Assembly: GCF_019218745.1 (NCBI RefSeq)
Contig: NZ_JAHUXA010000001.1
Location: forward strand, 248,001 to 312,000
From: Enterobacter sp. ENT03
Lineage (GTDB): Bacteria > Pseudomonadota > Gammaproteobacteria > Enterobacterales > Enterobacteriaceae
Direction of reading: 5' to 3'
DNA length: 64,000 nucleotides
Part shown: one piece after another, positions 57,900 to 64,000 of the stretch
Layout: every line of letters begins with the position of its first letter
Position numbering within the stretch: position 1 is the stretch's first letter
Notes under the pieces: generated by a model
Database searches by the model: none
Told to the model about the DNA's origin: nothing
The model's input: only the letters and a program-made list of their open reading frames with translations
Translations under genes and position numbers: made by a program

Positions 57900-58720
57900 C
57901 AGCCATCCCTGCTTTCAGCATGCAGCGGGTTGAGCACCTTTTGCAGAAACCGCTGCGCACGAGGATGCTGTGGCGCGGTGAAGAACTGCGCCGGGGCCGC
58001 CTGCTCAAGAATTTCACCGCCGTCAATGAAGATAACGCGGTCGGCAATTTCACGGGCGAACTGCATTTCGTGGGTGACGACAATCAGCGTGATACCGCTG
58101 TGCGCCAGCGATTTCATCACCTGTAATACTTCGCCGATCATCTCCGGATCCAGCGCCGAGGTTGGCTCATCGAACAAAATAATGTGCGGGCTGGCCGCCA
58201 GCGTGCGGGCGATGGCCACCCGCTGCTGCTGTCCACCGGAGAGCTGCGCCGGGAAGTGATGGGCTTTGCCCTGCAGGCCGACGCGCTCCAGCAGACCGAG
58301 GGCGATCTGCTGCGCCTCCAGCGGTGATTTGCCGTGCACGCGGGTCAGCGCCAGCGTGATGTTATCCAGCGCGCTGAGATGGGCATAGAGATTGAATTGC
58401 TGGAACACGAATCCTACCTGACGGCGGATCTCACGCAGCGCACGGCCCTTAAGCCCGCTGGTGGGTTTACCGTCGATAAAGATCTCGCCGCTGGTCAGGG
58501 TTTCCAGCTGGTTAATCAGGCGGATCAGCGTCGATTTTCCCGATCCGGATGGCCCGCATATCGCGACCACCTCCCCGGCGCTGACCTGCAAATCAATATT
58601 CTTAAGCACCTGATGATCGCCGTAACGCTTGCTCACCTGGCGGAATTCGACCGTGCCTTTTTGCACGGCAAACGCCTCCGTGGCCGACGCCACGGAGGTG
58701 GAAAATAAACCTGCAAACAT
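57899..58720 (-). CDS. Polar amino-acid ABC transporter ATPase
   Basis: 273 residues. Walker A GPSGSGKST is at about 56-64, the Q-loop is in FVFQQFNLYAHL, the signature LSGGQQQR near 160, and Walker B IILFDEPTSALDPE near 180 with the switch His in VTHEM. An N-terminal extension of about 20 residues precedes the domain; the true start could be a little later. It overlaps the downstream permease and is 2 nt from the binding-protein gene. Confidence 0.92.
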   Translation of the reverse strand: MFAGLFSTSVASATEAFAVQKGTVEFRQVSKRYGDHQVLKNIDLQVSAGEVVAICGPSGSGKSTLIRLINQLETLTSGEIFIDGKPTSGLKGRALREIRRQVGFVFQQFNLYAHLSALDNITLALTRVHGKSPLEAQQIALGLLERVGLQGKAHHFPAQLSGGQQQRVAIARTLAASPHIILFDEPTSALDPEMIGEVLQVMKSLAHSGITLIVVTHEMQFAREIADRVIFIDGGEILEQAAPAQFFTAPQHPRAQRFLQKVLNPLHAESRDG

Positions 58721-58722
58721 AG

Positions 58723-59547
58723 TTACTTCGCTTCTATTTTAAAGCTGCGCGGCTGCGGGGTTTTGGTTTGCGGACCAAACCAGGTGTCGTAGATTTTCGC
58801 CGCCTCGCCACTCTGCTCAAGCTTCACCAGCTCGGCATTCACCGCTTTCAGCAGCGCGGTTTCCCCTTTGGTCACACCGACGCCAATTTCTTCTTTCGAC
58901 AGCAGATCCGGCAGGATTTTAAACTTCGCTTTGTCCGGCGCTTCCGCCAGCAGACCGGCAAGAATAGTGCTGTCCTGGGTGATCGCCTGCACGTTGCCGT
59001 TCCGCAGCGCGGTCAACGCCAGCGGAATATCGTCGTAGGCCAGCACGCGGGACTGCGGGAAACGCTGATGCAGCGTCTGCTCGCCGGTGGTGCCCTTCAC
59101 CGCGCCGATACGCGCTTTGCTGTAGGCGTCGAGCGAATCTTTACCCTCTGCCGGCACGAGGAATTGCTGACCGGTCACAAAATAGGGCGTGGAGAAATCA
59201 ATCACCTGGGCGCGCTCCGGGGTGATGGTGATGTCAGCGACGATCAGATCCACCTTCCCGGACTGCAACAGCGGAATGCGGTTCGCCGGGTTGGTGGCGA
59301 CCAGCTCCAGCTTCACGCCAAGGCTTTTGGCGAGCGCGTTGGCGAAATCCACGTCATAGCCCACGATGTCATGGGTTTTCGGATCAATGGCGCCAAACGG
59401 CGGGTTAGCGTCAAAGGTCGCCACTTTCACCACGCCTGCGGCTTTAATATCGGCAAGTTTGTCGGCGTGCGCCGCAAAAGAGAGCGTAGTGAGCAGCGCC
59501 AGTGCGGTCAGCGCACCGGCTTTTTTAGTCTGTGTGAAAGTTGCCAT
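58723..59547 (-). CDS. Periplasmic amino-acid-binding protein
   Basis: 274 residues with a signal peptide cleaved near AHA-DK. It is a class F solute-binding protein: GVVKVATFDANPPFGAID at the start of lobe 1, YDVDFANALAKSLG, and VDLIVADITITPERAQVIDFSTPYF in the ligand-binding signature, with a second lobe and a hinge return. The start at 59547 gives better spacing to GGAA than the ATG at 59556. It is the first gene of a four-gene operon (binding protein, ATPase, two permeases). Confidence 0.9.
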   Translation of the reverse strand: MATFTQTKKAGALTALALLTTLSFAAHADKLADIKAAGVVKVATFDANPPFGAIDPKTHDIVGYDVDFANALAKSLGVKLELVATNPANRIPLLQSGKVDLIVADITITPERAQVIDFSTPYFVTGQQFLVPAEGKDSLDAYSKARIGAVKGTTGEQTLHQRFPQSRVLAYDDIPLALTALRNGNVQAITQDSTILAGLLAEAPDKAKFKILPDLLSKEEIGVGVTKGETALLKAVNAELVKLEQSGEAAKIYDTWFGPQTKTPQPRSFKIEAK

Positions 59548-59834
59548 GCGGGTCATGTTCCGTAGTTATTGAAATTGCAGCTAAATTCACACAGCTTCCC
59601 CTGCGCATACAAATATCAAAAAGTGCATTACATATCGAAAAAAGTTATGAAAATAACCAACGCAAAAGGATCCGCTTATTACTGCCGTCACCGCAGCATA
59701 AACGATAAATAACCTTACTTAAGAAATGGCTTAACAAGCAGAAAATAGTCAGAATAAAGACCTGCCAGATTTGGCGGGTGGGCCATCAGGGATTAGACTG
59801 ACGCGGCTCACTACGCCAGAAGACAGAGAATATA

Positions 59835-61022
59835 ATGACGACCGCTATTTCACTTCGTACCCGCCACGGATTGCTGCTGTTTGCCGGGATCCTGTTGATT
59901 GCTACCACTCTGCGCGTCACCTTCACCGGCGCCGCCCCGTTGCTGGGGGCCATTCGTGACGACTACGGGCTCACCACCGCACAGACCGGGATGCTCACTA
60001 CTCTGCCGCTGCTGGCATTTGCGCTGGTATCGCCGCTGGCGGCGGGCATTGCGCGTCGTCTGGGCATGGAGCGCAGCCTGCTGGTTGCCATGCTGCTGAT
60101 CTGCGCCGGTATTGCCGTGCGTTCCCTGCCCTCGGCGGCGCTGCTGTTTATCGGCACGGCGGTGATCGGCTGTGGCATCGCGCTGGGTAACGTGCTGCTA
60201 CCGGGGATCATCAAACGTGATTTCGCCGGTCAGGTGGCGAAAATGACCGGGGCCTACTCGCTCACCATGGGCGCGGCGGCGGCGCTTGGCTCGGCGCTGG
60301 TGGTGCCCATTGCGCTGCACGGATTCGGCTGGCGCGGTGCACTGCTGACGCTGATGGCTTTTCCGCTGCTCGCCCTTGCCCTGTGGCTGCCACAGTTACG
60401 CGCCCGCACGCCTGCCGCCTTAAGTAGCACGCCAGGCCTGCACGATCGCGGCATCTGGCGCTCACGGCTTGCCTGGCAGGTGACGCTGTTCCTTGGTATT
60501 AACTCGTTAATTTATTATGTGATTATTGGCTGGCTGCCGGCGATTTTAATCAGCCACGGTTACAGCGAGGCACAGGCCGGATCGCTGCACGGCCTATTAC
60601 AGCTGGCAACCGCTGCACCCGGTATTTTTATTCCGCTGGTGCTGCATCGCCTGCGCGATCAGCGCGGCATCGCCGCCGTGGTGTCACTACTGTGCGCCTT
60701 CAGCGCCGTCGGGCTGTGGCTGTTCCCGGCGCAGGCGGTACTGTGGACGGTGATCTTTGGTTTTGGCTCCGGCGCAACGATGATCCTCGGCCTGACGTTT
60801 ATCGGCCTGCGCGCCAGTTCAGCACATCAGGCCGCGGCATTATCCGGCATGGCGCAGTCGGTGGGCTACTTGCTGGCCGCCTGCGGGCCGCCGCTGATGG
60901 GGAAAATTCATGATGCCAGCGGCGACTGGCATATTCCGCTGCTCGCCTGTGCGCTGTTAGCGGTGGTGATGGCGGTTTGTGGCGCGTTCGCCGGGCAGGA
61001 TCGCGAGATCAACGTTCGCTGA
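59835..61022 (+). CDS. nimT: MFS exporter NimT (YeaN, CynX family)
   Basis: 395-residue major-facilitator protein with about 12 helices. The stretches ATTLRVTFTGAAPLLG, GYSEAQAGSLHGLLQLATAAPG and the long ATMILGLTFIGLRASSAHQAAALSGMAQSVGYLLAACGPPLMGK are nearly identical to E. coli NimT, which exports 2-nitroimidazole. Its usual partner regulator nimR (yeaM) is missing; the amino-acid ABC operon occupies that place, transcribed divergently. The ATG is at the homologue's start. Confidence 0.92.
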   Translation: MTTAISLRTRHGLLLFAGILLIATTLRVTFTGAAPLLGAIRDDYGLTTAQTGMLTTLPLLAFALVSPLAAGIARRLGMERSLLVAMLLICAGIAVRSLPSAALLFIGTAVIGCGIALGNVLLPGIIKRDFAGQVAKMTGAYSLTMGAAAALGSALVVPIALHGFGWRGALLTLMAFPLLALALWLPQLRARTPAALSSTPGLHDRGIWRSRLAWQVTLFLGINSLIYYVIIGWLPAILISHGYSEAQAGSLHGLLQLATAAPGIFIPLVLHRLRDQRGIAAVVSLLCAFSAVGLWLFPAQAVLWTVIFGFGSGATMILGLTFIGLRASSAHQAAALSGMAQSVGYLLAACGPPLMGKIHDASGDWHIPLLACALLAVVMAVCGAFAGQDREINVR

Positions 61023-61042
61023 TCCCGCCTTTACAGGAAAGT

Positions 61043-61750
61043 TTAGTTGCTGGCAGCACGCAGCAGGGCATGAACCAGCGGCACCGGGCGTCCGGCCAGC
61101 GCGCCGCGTTCATGCTGGAACAGGGTGGCGACGAAGAACGGATGGCTGGCCAGCTCCACGGCGCGGATCTCACCGTCTTCGTCCCAGCCAGTGACGCGGA
61201 AATCGCCGGAGTTCAGCACATCCGCAAATTCCGGTGAGATCCCGTAGCGGCAGTGATAGCCCTCTTCGATAGTCTCGCGACCATAGGCTTTGCCGATCAG
61301 CGTGTTCGGACGCAGTTCAATAACCCCCGTCTCTTCCACCAGCGAACATTGCAGCGCGGAGATCACCATCCGGCCATGGGTATCGGTTTCCGCATGGGCG
61401 GCGTTTTCCCACGCCAGCACATTGCGCGCGTACTCAATCATCGCATGCTGGAACCCCCCGCAGGTGCCGAGGAACGGAATGCTGTTTTCACGGGCATAAC
61501 GAATGGCGATAAACGCGCCTTCAGGGTTTTTGTAGGGGCTGGCGGGTACTACCCAGATGGCATCGTAACCGACTAAATCTTCGGCGAACTGAATTTCCGA
61601 CGTCGCCAGCCAGTCATAATCAGCAGTGATGTTTTGTACGGCGGCGGCATCATCAATCGCCAGCGGAATAGCCTGGTGAGCAATAACGTCAGGATTGTAA
61701 TCACCCACGAGGGCGATGCGCAGCGTTTCTTTGACAGGCAGGTGGTCCAT
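61043..61750 (-). CDS. Glutamine-amidotransferase-like protein related to CTP synthase C-terminus
   Basis: 235 residues of the class I glutamine amidotransferase fold, in the group called CTP synthase C-terminal-related proteins. The nucleophile elbow FLGTCGGFQHA has Cys97. The triad His/Glu motif, FHPE in CTP synthase, reads FQHE (211-214) after HPFFVATL, so the histidine position holds Gln. Other landmarks are GDYNPDV at the start and YHCRYGISPEF near 165-175. No synthase domain or partner is adjacent. AGGGA precedes the ATG. Cys family members are related to selenoprotein forms; here the codon is Cys. Real function unknown. Confidence 0.85.
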   Translation of the reverse strand: MDHLPVKETLRIALVGDYNPDVIAHQAIPLAIDDAAAVQNITADYDWLATSEIQFAEDLVGYDAIWVVPASPYKNPEGAFIAIRYARENSIPFLGTCGGFQHAMIEYARNVLAWENAAHAETDTHGRMVISALQCSLVEETGVIELRPNTLIGKAYGRETIEEGYHCRYGISPEFADVLNSGDFRVTGWDEDGEIRAVELASHPFFVATLFQHERGALAGRPVPLVHALLRAASN

Positions 61751-61880
61751 GGCGGTTCCCTATGTTGTGCAATTTACGGATAACATAAGGAACATCAGAG
61801 TAATGATCTTTTGCCGCTATCACAACACCTTAAAATTCGCAGGGGGTGTTTTTGTACGGCTACCGACAAGGAGAACGAGG

Positions 61881-62234
61881 ATGATCAATTGTAAACGGGT
61901 TTACGACGATCCTGCTGAGGACGACGGCTATCGGGTGCTGGTCGACCGGCTCTGGCCGCGAGGCATCAAAAAAAGCGATCTCGCCCGCGACGAGTGGTGC
62001 AAAGCGCTGGCACCCTCAACGGCGCTGCGTAAGGCGTTTCATAGTGAGGTGCTGGATTTCGCCGCGTTCAGCGAAGCCTATCGTGCTGAACTGGATGCCC
62101 AACGGGAGGAAGGTCTGCGTCTGTCGGCGCTGGCAAAAACGCAAAATCTTACGCTGTTATATGCCGCAAAGGACAGGCAGCAAAACCACGCCCAGGTTCT
62201 GGCGGCGTGGTTACAGGCGTTGTTTAATAGCTAA
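61881..62234 (+). CDS. yeaO: YeaO family protein (DUF488)
   Basis: 117 residues of the DUF488 family. The signature CKRVYDDPAEDDGYRVLVDRLWPRGIKK is at the start and LTLLYAAKDRQQNHAQVLAAWL at the end, matching E. coli YeaO. Function is unknown. AAGGAGAACGAGG precedes the ATG, and the longer open frame upstream lacks homology. Its last 11 bases overlap the end of the convergent small gene. Confidence 0.92.
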   Translation: MINCKRVYDDPAEDDGYRVLVDRLWPRGIKKSDLARDEWCKALAPSTALRKAFHSEVLDFAAFSEAYRAELDAQREEGLRLSALAKTQNLTLLYAAKDRQQNHAQVLAAWLQALFNS

Positions 62235-62529
62235 CCTGGGCGTCGGCGTTCTGCGGCAGGGCATCCGGCAGCAGCGGCATCAGATGTTCTGCACGCACAA
62301 AGGCGTAGCCATGATGGCCGTCGAAGGTATATACGTCGCCGATAACCAGCCACAGGGCGCGCGGCGCGTTGCCGGGCATCAGTGTCATCACGCCATTAAT
62401 CGGGTTGAGAAAACGCTCACCCGGCTGGCAGAGGCCGTACAACTCTACAGATTTACCAATATTACGACGACCATGAGGGGTCTGCGCGCCAATGATTAAG
62501 GCCTGGCTGCCCGGTTTTAACAAGTACAT
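62224..62529 (-). CDS. Hypothetical 101-residue protein
   Basis: Soluble, no signal peptide. Beta-rich sequence: MYLLKPGSQALIIGAQTPHGRRNIGKSVELYG, then WLVIGDVYTFDGHHGYAFVRAEHLMPLLPD. The pattern of an N-terminal alkaline strand, a GKSVEL segment and a late AEHLMPL recalls small proteins seen in phages and enteric accessory regions, but I cannot name a family. It overlaps yeaO tail to tail. The ribosome site is weak (AGAGCAGC). Confidence 0.6.
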   Translation of the reverse strand: MYLLKPGSQALIIGAQTPHGRRNIGKSVELYGLCQPGERFLNPINGVMTLMPGNAPRALWLVIGDVYTFDGHHGYAFVRAEHLMPLLPDALPQNADAQVSY

Positions 62530-62757
62530 GCTGCTCTCGTGCGCTTCGCTAAAATGATTAAGATAAATCCTAAAAGCAAGTTTACCCTGGCAAGCGTGGC
62601 TATGTCACGATCTGCATGTAACCGGTCGTGACTAAGTCTTTTTTAGGCTGCCAGTGAAAGTGTCGTTTATCGCAACGCCGTATTCCGTTATCGTATAAGA
62701 AAATCCTCATTGCTTTTTATTATCTGTTCAGGCGGCAACGCCTCTCTGGAGCCTTAC

Positions 62758-62832
62758 GTGAGAAAGACCACAATTATTATGCTGATTATTGCTATTGCCG
62801 CCGTTGCCGGATCGCAACTCGGCTGGTGGTGA
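62758..62832 (+). CDS. yoaJ: Small membrane protein YoaJ
   Basis: 24 residues from GTG: (M)RKTTIIMLIIAIAAVAGSQL then GWW. It matches E. coli YoaJ (24 residues) in the KTTIIM start, the hydrophobic centre and the LGWW end. Residues 5-20 form one membrane helix. E. coli YoaJ is membrane-located and of unknown function. TGGAG lies 7 nt before the GTG. The start codon is GTG rather than ATG. Too short for ordinary gene callers. Confidence 0.85.
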   Translation: MRKTTIIMLIIAIAAVAGSQLGWW

Positions 62833-62912
62833 TCTCTGCTGTACGCTAAAAATAAGTATTCTCTGGATAATGTTATCCACGGACTCAGCCTTGTTCTGAG
62901 CAGGAGCGCGTT

Positions 62913-64000
62913 ATGTTCACCGGCCTGAATAAAAATGAAACACGAAGACTGGCGACGCTGACGCTGCTCCGGGCGCAGGACGGTGCACGCGATGCAGCGC
63001 TTGGCGAATTTGCTTGTCTTGCCAGTGAAATCATGGGCGTGGATGGCTGTTTTGTGACCATTTTTGATGACGAGTTTCAGTACATCAAATATGTAAAAAA
63101 TAACCCGGCGATCCCGCTGAAAATGCCGATTGCTGATTCTATGTGCCAGCATTCGGTTAAGAGCTGCAATGCCATTATTTGCAACGATACCCGGCTGGAC
63201 GATCGTTTCCGCGATCATGAACTGTCGGTGAATGGCCACGTGATTTTTTATGCCGCCGCGCCGTTACAAACCAAAGAGGGTTTCGTGCTCGGCACGCTGT
63301 GCGTCAGCCATCCGGCACCGCTTGAACCGACGGCGCAACAAACAGAAAACTTCCTGCGCATTGCCTCGCTGGCCTGTAATTATCTGGAAGCCTGGTATTC
63401 ATTAGGGCGGGTGGATGCCCTAACCGGCCTGCCAAACCGTCAGTTTTTACTGCAGGAGATGGAGCGCATCGCGCTGGAAACGGCGCACCGCCCGTCCACG
63501 CTGATCCTTTTTGACTGCATTGACATGCCGAAAGCCTATGAGCTGTCGCGCTATCTTGGTCTTACCGCCGTCGAAAAAATGCTGCGCGGTTTCGGCCCAC
63601 TGTTGCGCCTGCGGTTAAAATTACCGGACACCACGCCGTTATATGCCTTTGCGCCGGGGCGTTTTGCGCTGTTAATTGATACGGAATACGCGAAGACGCT
63701 GACGAAAAAAGCCGAAAATCTGCCGGATATTGAGGCGCAAATTCGCGGCGACATTGCCATCAGATTAAAAATCTTCACTGGCTATGTGAATTTCCAGCCT
63801 GGTGGTGAAAATCCGAAAGAGATATTACGCCAGGGGATCAGCGCCCTGCACGAGGCTATTCGCCAGGATATTCCGGTCTTGCCGTTTGACCGGGATTTCG
63901 ATCAGAAACGAAACAGCGATTTTAAATTGCTCTACGATCTGAGCGAAGCCATTAAAGCACCGGATCAGTTTTATCTGGTCTATCAGCCGAAAATTTCTCT
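62913..64000 (+). CDS. GAF - degenerate GGDEF - EAL regulator, cut by the window end
   Basis: 362 codons are visible with no stop. Residues about 10-160 are a GAF sensor (VDGCFVTIFDDEFQYIKYV, GHVIFYAAAPLQTKEGFVLGTLCV). A GGDEF-like domain begins at RVDALTGLPNRQFL (about 169), but the signature is APGRF instead of GGDEF, and the metal Asp region reads FDCIDMPKA, so cyclase activity is not expected. At the edge QFYLVYQPKISL is the start of an EAL domain, typical of c-di-GMP phosphodiesterases. K-12 has dgcP (yeaP), a GAF-GGDEF cyclase, near this place, but this is a different protein. ATG follows CAGGAG. Confidence 0.88.
   Translation, partial: MFTGLNKNETRRLATLTLLRAQDGARDAALGEFACLASEIMGVDGCFVTIFDDEFQYIKYVKNNPAIPLKMPIADSMCQHSVKSCNAIICNDTRLDDRFRDHELSVNGHVIFYAAAPLQTKEGFVLGTLCVSHPAPLEPTAQQTENFLRIASLACNYLEAWYSLGRVDALTGLPNRQFLLQEMERIALETAHRPSTLILFDCIDMPKAYELSRYLGLTAVEKMLRGFGPLLRLRLKLPDTTPLYAFAPGRFALLIDTEYAKTLTKKAENLPDIEAQIRGDIAIRLKIFTGYVNFQPGGENPKEILRQGISALHEAIRQDIPVLPFDRDFDQKRNSDFKLLYDLSEAIKAPDQFYLVYQPKIS

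Noticed and set aside
62913-64000. Diguanylate cyclase DgcP (yeaP)
   Set aside because: The position is similar, but the sequence differs, the GGDEF signature is missing and an EAL domain begins at the end.

Overview
The window is a chromosomal segment of an enteric bacterium of the family Enterobacteriaceae. Most proteins look like close orthologues of Escherichia coli K-12 proteins, and the gene order follows the K-12 backbone from infC-thrS to the yeaO region. It is not E. coli itself. Whole blocks known from K-12 are absent (ydjXYZ-ynjA-F-nudG between xthA and ynjH, ynjI between gdhA and topB, the genes between pncA and yeaC, yeaIJK, nimR), and others are inserted. A relative such as Enterobacter, Kosakonia or Leclercia fits, but the genus cannot be fixed from the sequence alone. 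Synteny and homology statements rest on recalled K-12 sequences; no search was run.

Left part (1-13000): the 5' end of infC with its AUU start, thrS with its anticodon-mimic operator, fumD, an orphan flagellin-like gene with a sigma-28 promoter, a small unknown exported protein, ydiY, pfkB, ydiZ, yniA, yniB, hxpB, an isolated kduD-like gene behind a KdgR-like operator, SOS-regulated ydjM, the cystine importer tcyP and cedA.

Middle (13000-38500): katE; the chitobiose operon chbBCARFG; osmE, nadE, SOS-regulated cho, ves and spy; the arginine-degradation operon astCADBE with a sigma-54-type promoter; xthA, ynjH and gdhA; a 51-bp tandem REP array; and the topB-selD-ydjA group (transcribed ydjA, selD, topB).

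Right part (38500-64000): sppA, ansA and pncA; a secreted GH18 chitinase; yeaC, msrB, gapA, yeaD, yeaE and mipA; yeaG-yeaH; the 35-residue yoaI; a GPH sugar symporter with a GH31 glycosidase; yeaL; a four-gene polar amino-acid ABC importer; nimT; a glutamine-amidotransferase-like protein; yeaO; a small unknown gene; the 24-residue yoaJ; and the start of a GAF-degenerate GGDEF-EAL protein cut by the window end.

Functional themes are chitin use (secreted chitinase plus chitobiose PTS and hydrolases), nitrogen scavenging (ast, gdhA, ansA, amino-acid ABC importer), stress (katE, osmE, spy, ves, yeaGH) and the SOS response (ydjM, cho). No obvious new multi-gene system was found. The strongest oddities are the orphan flagellin with its own sigma-28 promoter and foreign central domain, the amidotransferase-like protein lacking its usual catalytic histidine, the kduD/KdgR-box pair and the tandem REP array.
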